The notes: a model not told the origin generated them from the letters alone. Shown: positions 54,649-62,759, counted from the stretch's first letter. The stretch is 64,000 nt of DNA from Amylibacter marinus (GCF_030160015.1 NZ_BSNN01000006.1:1-64000); one strand, 5' to 3'. A program made the numbers and translations.

Positions 54649-55380
54649 CTAGTCCTCGTCGTCGCTGGCCGGTAGATTAAACAAGCTCTCGGCGTCCAGG
54701 ATCGCCTCTTCCTTGTTGGGCTCTTCTTGCGCCAGCGAGAAATTCTCAAGGCCAGACATGCTGGCTGGCATTTTTGGCTCCGTATCCATACTCAATGACT
54801 GCTCGGTGCTCACCAGCTTCGAACGCTCTTCATCGCTAATGGCTACGCCATCTTTGGCGGCCTTCTTGGCGGCCTTTTGAACGGCGGCGTCTAGCTCGAT
54901 CTGTTTACACAGGCCAAGTGCCACGGGATCGATCGGCTGAATATTGGCGATATTCCAATGGCTGCGATCACGCAGGGCCTGAATTGTTGGCTTGGTTGTG
55001 CCAACCAGTTTGGAAATCTGCCCATCGGATAGCTCTGGGTGGAATTTAACCAACCATAGGATAGATGCGGGGCGATCTTGGCGTTTTGACAAAGGCGTAT
55101 AGCGCGGGCCGCGGCGCTTTTGCTCGCCTTCGGCGGCGGCATTGAACATCAATTGTAGCTTGTACAATGGGCTGTCTTCACCCTTTTTAATCTCCTCGGC
55201 TGTCAACTGATTGTTGGCAATCGGGTCGAATCCTTTAATGCCTTGGGCCACTTCGCCATCAGCGATGCCGTTGACCTCTAGTTCGTGCAAGCCACAAAAA
55301 TCAGAAATCTGTTTAAAGGTTAGCGTGGTGTTATCCACCAACCAAACCGCGGTAGCCTTGGCCATAATAGGAAGAGCCAT
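54649..55380 (-). CDS. trcR: DUF1013 cell-cycle transcriptional regulator (TrcR-type)
   Basis: This 243-residue protein has the DUF1013 signature MALPIMAKATAVWLVDNTTL, TFKQISDFCGLHELEVNGIA and FHPELSDGQISKLVGTTKPT, with two helix-turn-helix-like segments (residues 20-45 and 112-135). The family, restricted to alphaproteobacteria, is annotated as the cell-cycle regulator TrcR. The last 60 residues are acidic and low in complexity. It is divergent from the RNase T2 gene. The family assignment is confident; the symbol follows family naming recalled from memory. Confidence 0.82.
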   Translation of the reverse strand: MALPIMAKATAVWLVDNTTLTFKQISDFCGLHELEVNGIADGEVAQGIKGFDPIANNQLTAEEIKKGEDSPLYKLQLMFNAAAEGEQKRRGPRYTPLSKRQDRPASILWLVKFHPELSDGQISKLVGTTKPTIQALRDRSHWNIANIQPIDPVALGLCKQIELDAAVQKAAKKAAKDGVAISDEERSKLVSTEQSLSMDTEPKMPASMSGLENFSLAQEEPNKEEAILDAESLFNLPASDDED

Positions 55381-55513
55381 TTTATGTGTCCTTTCAGGTA
55401 CAACTGTCTTGTCCGATGAATCGGGTGCCAGCCCTAGAGCTTAGCGAATTACCGTTTCGTGGGGGGGTATTCTTATTCTATATAGAGGGGAATCGATCAA
55501 AGGAAAAGCCCCG

Positions 55514-56158
55514 ATGTTTCACCGTCTGATTTGCACCGTTTTCATGGCATGCACACTCGCCCTGCCTGCCCAATCCGAGGGCGAGCGCGCGGGTGATTTT
55601 GATTATTACCTGCTCGCGCTTAGCTGGTCGCCCACATGGTGTAAACTATCGGGTGATGCGCGCGGATCCCAGCAATGCGCCCGCGGGGCGGATTTCGGAT
55701 TTGTCTTGCATGGTCTGTGGCCACAGTATGAAAACGGTTGGCCATCCTATTGTCGCACATCCCAGCGCCCCCCGTCACGTAGCCTAACCTCTGCACAAGC
55801 GGACATCATGGGCACCAGCGGTGCTGCGTGGCACCAATGGAAGAAGCACGGCAGCTGCACAGGGCTATCCGGCCCCGCCTATTATCAATTGGCACGCAAG
55901 GCCTATGAGCGCATCAACCGCCCAGAAGTTTTTCGCAAGATTACCAAAACAATGACCCTGCCCCCCAGCATAATCGAAGAGGCATTCTTGGAGGCCAACC
56001 CAGACCTATACGCGGATCAAATCACCATCACCTGCAAGGATCAGCGTATTCAAGAGGCCCGCATTTGCATGGATAAGGATCTGAACTTTCGCCGGTGCGG
56101 GCGCGATACAATCCGCGACTGTAAAATGAAAAAGGCCCTTATGGCGCCCATTCGATAG
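55514..56158 (+). CDS. Exported ribonuclease T2 family protein
   Basis: This 214-residue protein has a signal peptide (residues 1-21) and the RNase T2 motifs: FVLHGLWPQ (CAS I, His66) and WHQWKKHGSC (CAS II, His107 and His112), with several Cys for disulfides. The family cleaves single-stranded RNA through a 2',3'-cyclic intermediate. The CAS II residue that is usually Glu is Gln108 here. A periplasmic or secreted RNA-scavenging role is likely, possibly for phosphate. Confidence 0.9.
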   Translation: MFHRLICTVFMACTLALPAQSEGERAGDFDYYLLALSWSPTWCKLSGDARGSQQCARGADFGFVLHGLWPQYENGWPSYCRTSQRPPSRSLTSAQADIMGTSGAAWHQWKKHGSCTGLSGPAYYQLARKAYERINRPEVFRKITKTMTLPPSIIEEAFLEANPDLYADQITITCKDQRIQEARICMDKDLNFRRCGRDTIRDCKMKKALMAPIR

Positions 56159-56175
56159 GCCCGAAACAGGGGCCG

Positions 56176-57033
56176 CTAACGCGAATGCGCATAGTCCCAG
56201 TATAGTTCCCGCGTACGTAATGCCATTGGGGTGGCCTCGAATTTACGATCCTGAAAACGTGCAACAGGCATCACCTTGGCGATGTTGCCGGTACAGAAAA
56301 TCTCGTCCGCCGCATCAAAATCCGCTAGGGTCATGCTGGCCTCATGCACCTTAACACCATCGGCCCGTAGCAATTTGATTACCCGCTGGCGATTCAAGCC
56401 ATTTAGAAATGTACCATTGGGCACGGGTGTAAATACCTCGCCATCGCGCACGCTAAATACATTGGTCGAGGCGGTTTCGGCCACATTGTCATCCACATCC
56501 AAAGATAGCGCATTGCTAAAGCCACGCTTGCGCGCATCGGCCATGATGCGACCATTGTTTGCATAAAGTGATCCCGCCTTGGCCGTGGTCAGCGCCATAT
56601 CTTGGCGAGGTCTACGGAAATCAGAAACGGTTAGGGAAAAGGCGCCAATTTCGGGCATAGGCAATTCCTCGATACACACGCAAAACCCCGTGTTTTCCGG
56701 CTCGATATCAATGATGCCAGGTGTGCCTTGGTTGGCCCACATCATGGGGCGAATATACAATGTGGCATCGGGGGCAAACATTGCGCAGCCCTCTTCACAG
56801 ATGTCAAAAACCTGTTCAGCGGTCACAGGGGGCACCATGCCCAATTGCTGCGCCGAATACACAATTCGATGACAGTTTTGGATCAGATCAGGGCGCACAC
56901 CTTCGAATTGGCGTGCTCCGTCAAATACCGTGGACCCCAGCCAGCTGGCGTGATCCGCGGCCCCAATAATCGGGGTATTCCCCACTGTCCACTCACCATT
57001 AAACCACGTGCGAATCTCGCCACCCAGTGCCAT
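56176..57033 (-). CDS. ilvE: Branched-chain amino acid aminotransferase
   Basis: This 285-residue fold-type IV PLP enzyme transaminates Leu, Ile and Val. It has STVFDGARQFEG, IRPMMW, the PLP-lysine region TTAKAGSLYANN (Lys152), NVAETASTNVFSV and GTFLNGLNRQRVI. The start at 57033 follows GGAG and gives the family-like MALGGEIRTWFNG; an upstream in-frame start would add 19 residues. It lies 59 bp after the COQ9 gene on the same strand. Confidence 0.88.
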   Translation of the reverse strand: MALGGEIRTWFNGEWTVGNTPIIGAADHASWLGSTVFDGARQFEGVRPDLIQNCHRIVYSAQQLGMVPPVTAEQVFDICEEGCAMFAPDATLYIRPMMWANQGTPGIIDIEPENTGFCVCIEELPMPEIGAFSLTVSDFRRPRQDMALTTAKAGSLYANNGRIMADARKRGFSNALSLDVDDNVAETASTNVFSVRDGEVFTPVPNGTFLNGLNRQRVIKLLRADGVKVHEASMTLADFDAADEIFCTGNIAKVMPVARFQDRKFEATPMALRTRELYWDYAHSR

Positions 57034-57092
57034 TGTATTTCTCCGAATTAAAACTCGGGAATGGTTAAGGGGTTTTACCGCTGCTGGCAAGC

Positions 57093-57791
57093 CTAGCGGG
57101 TGTAGCCGGGAAAATTAGATTTAAACGTGCTATCAGGCTTGGAGAACCGCTCCATAATTGCACCCAGACCATTGCCTAATGGCGACTTCATCACGGATGA
57201 CTTCACCCGTTCGAACTGCATTACATTTTCGATACGCCGATCCAAGAAGGCCCAGGTATCCGCATAATCCGTGCTGTTATCGCCCAGCCAATACAGAACC
57301 GTGGTAGAATAGACCGCCGATAATGTGGCACGTTTCGTGTACCAATTCGCATCGCGCGACGTATCGCCCAGCGCGTTCCAAATAGCATCAGATGTATCCC
57401 AGATCAGCTGTGATCCCTCGGCCATATTTTGGGGCAGGGCAAACAGGCTGGCGGCGCGGCGCACGGCCTCTGGGTGGGATTTCGCCGCCTGTAGGCGCAG
57501 GCGGATTAACAACGCTACTTTTTCGCGGTACTTTAAATTCGTGATATCCGTGCCCTGAAATCCCGCGACCATATCCACATCCCCAGTGCGGTGAAAGGCC
57601 ACCGCCAAATCGATCGCTCCGCGCGGGGCGGCCTGCATCGCCAATCCCGCATCAACACCCGAATCAGATATGGCGAACTGCAATGCATTCGCCCCCCAAC
57701 CATCAAATTCCACATGCGGCAGAATTGCCCCCAACAGTGCGGCGCGCGCAATTTCTATGTGATCAGCTTCGCTCTTACGATCTTGTGGCAA
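57093..57791 (-). CDS. COQ9-family ubiquinone biosynthesis protein
   Basis: This 232-residue protein has the COQ9 layout: a TetR-like helical N-terminus (IEIARAALLGAILPHVEFDGW) and the lipid-binding C-terminal domain with WYTKRATLSAVYSTTVLYWL and DTWAFLDRRIENVMQFER. In mitochondria COQ9 presents lipids to COQ7 for ubiquinone hydroxylation; the alphaproteobacterial protein is expected to act the same way. It is divergent from rpsU across 95 bp. Confidence 0.9.
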   Translation of the reverse strand: MPQDRKSEADHIEIARAALLGAILPHVEFDGWGANALQFAISDSGVDAGLAMQAAPRGAIDLAVAFHRTGDVDMVAGFQGTDITNLKYREKVALLIRLRLQAAKSHPEAVRRAASLFALPQNMAEGSQLIWDTSDAIWNALGDTSRDANWYTKRATLSAVYSTTVLYWLGDNSTDYADTWAFLDRRIENVMQFERVKSSVMKSPLGNGLGAIMERFSKPDSTFKSNFPGYTR

Positions 57792-57873
57792 TATCTGCTC
57801 CTTTGCTGGACAAGGCCCTCACCACCTGTTATAGGGCGAATTCCTGCAATTCTGCAACTCTAACCCTAGAAAG

Positions 57874-57886
57874 GTGGTGACACCAC
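57874..57886 (+). promoter_or_regulatory. Small hairpin over the rpsU ribosome binding site
   Basis: GTGGT (57874-57878) and ACCAC (57882-57886) form a 5-bp stem with a 3-nt loop directly upstream of the rpsU ATG. The Shine-Dalgarno AAGGTGG (57871-57877) is partly in the stem, so translation could be sensitive to temperature or to S21. The stem is short, so the effect is uncertain. Confidence 0.35.
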
Positions 57887-58093
57887 ATGCAGGTATCGGT
57901 TCGTGATAACAACGTCGATCAGGCACTTCGTGCTCTGAAAAAGAAATTGCAACGCGAAGGCGTATTTCGTGAAATGAAGCTAAAGCAACATTACGAAAAA
58001 CCTTCGATCAAGAAAGCCCGTGAAAAAACGGAAGCAATTCGACGCGCTCGCAAACTTGCTCGTAAAAAAGCACAACGCGAAGGTCTACTTTAG
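57887..58093 (+). CDS. rpsU: 30S ribosomal protein S21
   Basis: This 68-residue basic protein has the S21 sequence ([20 protein letters not shown], then [20 protein letters not shown]). S21 helps initiation by shaping the anti-Shine-Dalgarno region. It stands alone in a monocistronic unit with a strong terminator 38 bp downstream. Confidence 0.97.
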   Translation: MQVSVRDNNVDQALRALKKKLQREGVFREMKLKQHYEKPSIKKAREKTEAIRRARKLARKKAQREGLL

Positions 58094-58130
58094 GACGCTT
58101 TGCATTCGGGTTTGACCCGCTGAATTCGTG

Positions 58131-58156
58131 AAACCCCCGACATGTTCGGGGGTTTT
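58131..58156 (+). terminator. Intrinsic terminator after rpsU
   Basis: AAACCCCCGA (58131-58140) pairs perfectly with TCGGGGGTTT (58146-58155) around a 5-nt loop, followed by T, GCATTTTTG. Confidence 0.92.
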
Positions 58157-58248
58157 GCATTTTTGACGCGCTGTTCACAAACCTGTTGGGGATTGATTTC
58201 GCAATTTGTGCTACTATCTAAAATCTACAAACAACAGGAGACAAGTAA

Positions 58249-58449
58249 ATGAGCGTCGTTAAAGTAATCGAAATTATGGCAGAATCCACCAAGAGTTGGG
58301 AAGATGCCACAGACACTGCCGTTGAGAAGGCATCGAAATCCGTAGACAATATCTCGTCTGCATGGGTGCAAGACCAATCCGTAAAAGTGGAAAACGGCAA
58401 GGTCACGGCATACCGCGTGACTCTAAAAATCTCGTTTGGAATCAAATAG
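58249..58449 (+). CDS. Dodecin flavoprotein
   Basis: This 66-residue protein matches dodecin: MSVVKVIEIMAESTKSWEDA, NISSAWVQDQSVKVENGKV and a final YRVTLKISFGIK strand. Dodecins form hollow dodecamers that store flavin. AGGAG precedes the ATG. Two hairpins lie between its stop and the PhzF-family gene. Confidence 0.93.
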   Translation: MSVVKVIEIMAESTKSWEDATDTAVEKASKSVDNISSAWVQDQSVKVENGKVTAYRVTLKISFGIK

Positions 58450-58457
58450 CCAAGCGC

Positions 58458-58478
58458 AACATCACGATATGTGATGTT
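58458..58478 (+). other. Hairpin after the dodecin gene
   Basis: AACATCAC (58458-58465) and GTGATGTT (58471-58478) form a perfect 8-bp stem with a 5-nt loop, 8 bp past the dodecin stop. Only a single T and an A follow, so it is at best a weak terminator. Confidence 0.45.
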
Positions 58479-58490
58479 TAGACCGACAAT

Positions 58491-58540
58491 TCCTGTGTTC
58501 CATCTGTCGCCGTTTTACGTAGCCTAGATGGAACACAGGA
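58491..58540 (+). promoter_or_regulatory. 15-bp perfect stem sequestering the phzF-like ribosome binding site
   Basis: TCCTGTGTTCCATCT (58491-58505) and AGATGGAACACAGGA (58526-58540) are perfectly complementary and flank a 20-nt loop. The right arm includes most of the Shine-Dalgarno AGGAG (58537-58541), which lies 6 nt before the ATG of the PhzF-family gene at 58548. A transcript that includes both arms should be poorly translated unless the stem is opened. No U-tract follows, so it is not a standard terminator. Confidence 0.7.
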
Positions 58541-58547
58541 GACCAGC

Positions 58548-59393
58548 ATGAATATCCAACGTATCGCAGCCTTTTCCAACGGAACCCTCGGTGGTAACCC
58601 AGCCGGTGTGGTGATTGGCGCCACCCTGCCCAGCGCTACAGATATGCAGACCACCGCACGCACGATAGGCTATGCCGAGACAGCCTTTGCATGCCCCGAC
58701 GGGGATGCATGGCAGGTGCGCTATTATTCACCAGAACACGAGGTCGCCTTTTGCGGCCATGCGACCATCGCTCTTGGCGGGGCATTGGGCCAAGAATTCG
58801 GCGCGGGGCGCTATGATCTAAATCTCTCACAGGATCGGATTTCAGTTTCGGTAACCAAAGAGCGCGATCAGTGGCACGCAGAGCTGGTCTCGCCCAGAAC
58901 GCAATCACACCCCCTAAACGATCAAATCACAGCCGATCTATTGGCGGCATTTGATCTAACACCCGAAGATCTGGATCTACGTATCGCACCGCGCCTTGCC
59001 TTTGCAGGGGTGCACCATGCGATTCTGCCCTTGGCCGATCGCGCAAAACTGGCTGCAATGGCCTATGAGTTCGAACCTATGCAAGCCTACATGCAGGCCC
59101 ATAATCTGACAACGGTCAGCCTTGTGCATATAGAGACGCCCCGCCTAATCCATTCGCGCAATGCCTTTGCCATTGGTGGTGTAATCGAAGACCCCGCCAC
59201 AGGTGCGGCCGCGGCGGCACTGGGCGGTGCGCTGGTGGATATTGGCTGGGATGATCTTAACCTAGGTGGCAGCTTCACCATTCATCAAGGCGATGATATG
59301 GGCATGCCCTCTCGGCTGTTGGTAACTGTTTCTGGGGAATCCGGTGCATCTGTACGTGTAGGTGGGCAAATGCGCCCGATCACACATCCCTAG
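58548..59393 (+). CDS. PhzF-family isomerase/epimerase-like protein
   Basis: This 281-residue protein has the PhzF diaminopimelate-epimerase-like fold: FSNGTLGGNPAGVVIG, YAETAF with the conserved catalytic Glu, EVAFCGHATIALGG and IEDPATGAAAAALGGAL. Enzymes of the family catalyse isomerisations, but most members outside phenazine pathways have unknown substrates. Its ribosome binding site is buried in a long stem. Confidence 0.9.
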   Translation: MNIQRIAAFSNGTLGGNPAGVVIGATLPSATDMQTTARTIGYAETAFACPDGDAWQVRYYSPEHEVAFCGHATIALGGALGQEFGAGRYDLNLSQDRISVSVTKERDQWHAELVSPRTQSHPLNDQITADLLAAFDLTPEDLDLRIAPRLAFAGVHHAILPLADRAKLAAMAYEFEPMQAYMQAHNLTTVSLVHIETPRLIHSRNAFAIGGVIEDPATGAAAAALGGALVDIGWDDLNLGGSFTIHQGDDMGMPSRLLVTVSGESGASVRVGGQMRPITHP

Positions 59394-59400
59394 GCAGGGC

Positions 59401-59973
59401 CTAGTTCTGGCCGATGTCGTTTTCGTAATATTTGGTTTCCACCACGCCTTCTAACTTGCCAAAACGCCTAGACAAACCCTTAGGGGAAAACGTGCTGCCA
59501 ACATCTTCAAAGCCAGGAATTCGCTTTAGCATGGCAGAGGTATTGGCCGCGCACATGGCATCATGGGATGGGCCTTGCTTGATCGCTTCGCGCAGGGCAA
59601 TTTCGGCCACCTTAGCGGATACGGGGATTTCTTGGATCACCACGTGGTGTGTATCGCGGGCATGAAAAGACTGATACCGTTTCATCACTGCTGGGGTCAC
59701 ACCGTATAGTATATCGCCCTGTTCGCGCACCGCACGGGTTTTAAACCGCCCCGCCGGGTCATACATCACGCGCTCTGACCCATTGATCAGCAAAGAACTG
59801 TGCCCACCAGCACCAGTGGTGTTATGCACCATGGTCAGCAATGTTAGGCTGGGCGGGCTGCTATGAGAATAGGATACCTCTTGGATTGCGCGATCACTGT
59901 CGCCCACATCTTTGGCGCAGGCGCTTAGAACAACAAGTGCGGCTAGGGCCGCAACTGCGCGTAGGTATCCCAT
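59401..59973 (-). CDS. Lipoprotein with possible permuted papain-like fold
   Basis: This 190-residue protein has a lipobox (LVVLSAC, Cys19). The body contains TGAGGHSSLLINGSERVMYD with a conserved-looking His, a mid-protein HHVVIQEIP, and MCAANTSAML with a Cys, an order (His then Cys) seen in circularly permuted NlpC/P60-type hydrolases. No firm family is recognised. The aa3-oxidase subunit IV gene lies 15 bp upstream on the same strand. Confidence 0.7.
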   Translation of the reverse strand: MGYLRAVAALAALVVLSACAKDVGDSDRAIQEVSYSHSSPPSLTLLTMVHNTTGAGGHSSLLINGSERVMYDPAGRFKTRAVREQGDILYGVTPAVMKRYQSFHARDTHHVVIQEIPVSAKVAEIALREAIKQGPSHDAMCAANTSAMLKRIPGFEDVGSTFSPKGLSRRFGKLEGVVETKYYENDIGQN

Positions 59974-59988
59974 GCTAGGCTCCAGTAT

Positions 59989-60123
59989 TTAGGTGCGGAA
60001 GATCGCCATAAAAATTAACACCGCGGCACTGGCAACACAAATGCCAATGGACCAGCGTACAAAGCCTGCGAATGTGGCTTCTTGGGATTCGATATTCATA
60101 GAGCCGTGTTCATGTTTGGCCAT
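59989..60123 (-). CDS. aa3-type cytochrome c oxidase subunit IV, small form
   Basis: This 44-residue protein (MAKHEHGSMNIESQEATFAG at the start, one membrane helix at about residues 23-41) matches the small bacterial subunit IV of aa3-type oxidases first known from Paracoccus (COX4_pro_2 type). AGGTGA precedes the ATG with proper spacing. The other oxidase genes are not in the window. The subunit binds the catalytic core, but is not essential for activity in Paracoccus. Confidence 0.88.
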   Translation of the reverse strand: MAKHEHGSMNIESQEATFAGFVRWSIGICVASAAVLIFMAIFRT

Positions 60124-60202
60124 TTTGTCACCTATCTAATTGCGTTAGCGCTGTATCCCACAAAATCAGAGATTTGCAAAGTGGGGAATTTAACCTGCGA
60201 CC

Positions 60203-60676
60203 CTATGATCCGGCATCGGTTTCTGTGTCCAAATCCTGCGCCAACTGAAACCCAATGCGATTGGGTTCTGCGGCCTCTTCGGATTTCGGCTCTGCCACCA
60301 GCATCACGTTCAACTGGCTGACATGTTGAACCAATTGCATTTTGTTACCCTCGCCATCTGCGCCGTAAAAGGTAACCATATCAGGCGCGAAATATCCCAT
60401 ACCCTGGATTTTAACAGATCCGGCATCGCTGCCGGCAAACCCCATGCCAACCTCGTGTTTGGCATCCAAGGTTTCCTCGAATTTTTGAATATACATCACG
60501 ATACGCTCATAGGCCCATTCGGCTGGGGATTTATCAGCCAAGGGTTTTCCGGCCTTAGGTGGTGCAGTTTTTTCGGTGGTACGCGATCCATCCGCATCCA
60601 CATGCACCGCATAGGCCTCGGGCAGTGCGGCGTTTTCGGCGGCCTCGGCGGCGGTTTTTATTTGATCATCTGACAT
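60203..60676 (-). CDS. DUF6173 family protein
   Basis: This 157-residue soluble protein has an acidic, low-complexity N-terminus and a core with SPAEWAYERIVMYIQKFEET, GMGFAGSDAGSVKIQGMGYF and LVQHVSQLNVMLVAEPK. I recall this pattern as DUF6173, found in Rhodobacteraceae; function unknown. The start at 60676 matches MSDDQIK; an in-frame start ten codons earlier would overlap the upstream hydrolase gene. Confidence 0.78.
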   Translation of the reverse strand: MSDDQIKTAAEAAENAALPEAYAVHVDADGSRTTEKTAPPKAGKPLADKSPAEWAYERIVMYIQKFEETLDAKHEVGMGFAGSDAGSVKIQGMGYFAPDMVTFYGADGEGNKMQLVQHVSQLNVMLVAEPKSEEAAEPNRIGFQLAQDLDTETDAGS

Positions 60677-60684
60677 GGCATTCC

Positions 60685-61713
60685 CTATTTCGCAGACCAG
60701 AGCCAATGCCCTTGGTCGTTTTTCTCTCGGCTGACCTTATCCTGCAACAACAGGTGATTCAAATGCGCAATCGCCTCGGCCATAGCTAGGCCATATTCTC
60801 CCTGCCCAATCTTACGTTTAAACAGCACCGGAAAGCAGCCTACCGCCGTATTTGGCGTTTGCAAAAACTCTAGCAAGCGCGGCAATGCGGCATGGTGGTT
60901 GGCGATCAATTGCTCTAGGCGCAGAGGCAACCCGCGAAATGGCAATTTATGCCCAGCCAAAACCAATTGATCATCATTTGCATACACCAACAATTTCTCG
61001 CAAGAGTGTAACCATTCTGTCAGCGGATCTGCCATCGGCTCGGTTGGATAAACCCCTACATTGGGCGAAATACCCGGCAAGATTTGATCCCCCGCCAGCA
61101 CCAGATTATCGGCCGCGCACCACAGGGTTGCATGTTCTGGAGAATGGCCATCGCCCGTGCGCACCACCCAGTCACGCCCCCCCAACCTCAGCTCTTGGCC
61201 GTCCTGTATGCGGGTGAATCCTAATGGCATGGGATGAACGCTATCTGCAAAATTAAACGGGCGCGCCGCTTTACGTGCGTCAAACAGATCTGCCGGCATG
61301 CCCGCCCCTAAATAAAAGTCCAGTGTCTCTTGTGGCCACTGTTCTTGAATATCCACTGTCAGCATCCGCGCATAGAGCCATGTGGTCCGCGTGGCCAGCA
61401 GCTCTGATCCCTTTTGGGATTGAAACCACCCCACCATACCCACATGATCGGGATGATGATGAGTTAGCAAAACACGGTGCACCGGATCCCCCCCCAAGGG
61501 CCCCGCCAACAGCTTTTCCCACAGCGCAACGCCGCGTTTGGAATGATACCCCGTATCCACAATACACCAGCCACCATTTTCACGCAGCGCATAAACATTC
61601 ACATGATCCAGCGCAATCGGCAGAGGCAAGCGGATCCACAGAATGCCATCGGCTATTTCAATGGCTTCGCCCTCGATTGGGGGTGTTTCAATAGGGAAAG
61701 TGATTTTTGCCAT
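60685..61713 (-). CDS. Metallo-beta-lactamase-fold hydrolase
   Basis: This 342-residue protein has the MBL zinc motif LTHHHPDHVG, a later DGHSPEH His and AGDQILPG Asp ligand, plus a C-terminal helical extension as in glyoxalase II-like and LACTB2-like hydrolases. The substrate is unknown, most likely a thioester or RNA-like phosphoester. The start at 61713 gives MAKITFPIETPP; upstream in-frame codons are Cys/Arg-rich and unlikely to be coding. It lies 8 bp ahead of the DUF6173 gene on the same strand. Confidence 0.88.
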   Translation of the reverse strand: MAKITFPIETPPIEGEAIEIADGILWIRLPLPIALDHVNVYALRENGGWCIVDTGYHSKRGVALWEKLLAGPLGGDPVHRVLLTHHHPDHVGMVGWFQSQKGSELLATRTTWLYARMLTVDIQEQWPQETLDFYLGAGMPADLFDARKAARPFNFADSVHPMPLGFTRIQDGQELRLGGRDWVVRTGDGHSPEHATLWCAADNLVLAGDQILPGISPNVGVYPTEPMADPLTEWLHSCEKLLVYANDDQLVLAGHKLPFRGLPLRLEQLIANHHAALPRLLEFLQTPNTAVGCFPVLFKRKIGQGEYGLAMAEAIAHLNHLLLQDKVSREKNDQGHWLWSAK

Positions 61714-61808
61714 GTGACGCCTCGATATTTTTTTGCATCCGCTAACGGAACAGGATAGGCACTGCCTAACAGACCAGATGCGAAACACAATCGAAACACC
61801 GCGTAATC

Positions 61809-62759
61809 ATGACCCAAATGTTGAAACCAACAGACCTGAACATTGCCCAATGCGCAGATATCTGGCGCAGCGGTGGCTTGGTCGCCTTTCCAACAGAAAC
61901 GGTTTATGGGCTTGGGGCAGATGCCTGTAACGGAGATGCCGTTGCGGCCATTTATGCAGCCAAGGCGCGGCCCAGCTTTAACCCGCTAATCATCCATGTG
62001 GCCGATATTACCACGGCCCAGCGCTATGCGGTTTTCTCAGACACGGCCCTACAATTGGCACAGGCGCATTGGCCCGGACCTCTTAGCCTCGTCCTGCCGA
62101 TCAAACGCGGTTGCGGTCTGTCGGAACTGGTAACAGCCGGGCTGGAAACCGTGGCGGTGCGCATCCCAGAAAACCCATTGGCACGTCAGCTATTGGGGCG
62201 CTTCGGTGGTGCCGTTGCCGCCCCCAGCGCCAACCCCTCAGGTGCGATCAGCCCAACCACCGCGCGCCACGTACACGCTGGGCTATCTGGAAAAATCGAT
62301 GCCATTATTGATGGCGGACCCTGTCATGTAGGGCTTGAATCCACCATCCTAAAGGTTGGCCCTGATCGCGTGCATTTGCTACGCGCGGGCGGCCTGCCCC
62401 TAGAGGATATCGCCTGTGATGTAGTGGTTTCGCACCCGCGCGGTACAGAGGATGCCCCCCAATCCCCTGGCCAGCTTCAATCCCATTATGCGCCAAACGC
62501 ACAGTTGCGGATGAATGTAACAGAAGCCCATGAGCGCGAATACCACATCGGATTCGGTGCAGTAGCAGGGCAAATCAACCTGTCACGCAGCGCAGACCTA
62601 CGCGAGGCCGCAACAAAGCTGTTCGCCTACCTGCGCATGGCAGATGAGGATGCCGCAACACTGGGAAAATCACATATCGCAGTGGCCCCAATCCCTCACG
62701 AGGGACTTGGCATGGCCATTAATGATAGATTGAAACGCGCGAGCGCACCACGTGGCTAG
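61809..62759 (+). CDS. L-threonylcarbamoyladenylate synthase, Sua5/YwlC type
   Basis: This 316-residue protein makes threonylcarbamoyl-AMP for t6A37 in tRNA. It has the YrdC domain (GGLVAFPTETVYGLGADACN, KARPSFNPLIIHV, WPGPLSLVLP, PSANPSGAISPT) followed by a linker with the SPGQLQSHYAP motif and a C-terminal Sua5 domain. An alternative ATG lies three codons in. Its stop overlaps that of convergent yqgE by 4 nt. Confidence 0.94.
   Translation: MTQMLKPTDLNIAQCADIWRSGGLVAFPTETVYGLGADACNGDAVAAIYAAKARPSFNPLIIHVADITTAQRYAVFSDTALQLAQAHWPGPLSLVLPIKRGCGLSELVTAGLETVAVRIPENPLARQLLGRFGGAVAAPSANPSGAISPTTARHVHAGLSGKIDAIIDGGPCHVGLESTILKVGPDRVHLLRAGGLPLEDIACDVVVSHPRGTEDAPQSPGQLQSHYAPNAQLRMNVTEAHEREYHIGFGAVAGQINLSRSADLREAATKLFAYLRMADEDAATLGKSHIAVAPIPHEGLGMAINDRLKRASAPRG

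Noticed and set aside
56157-56175. GGCCC/GGGCC hairpin between RNase T2 and ilvE
   Set aside because: Five-base stem without a U-tract on either strand; too weak to call a terminator.
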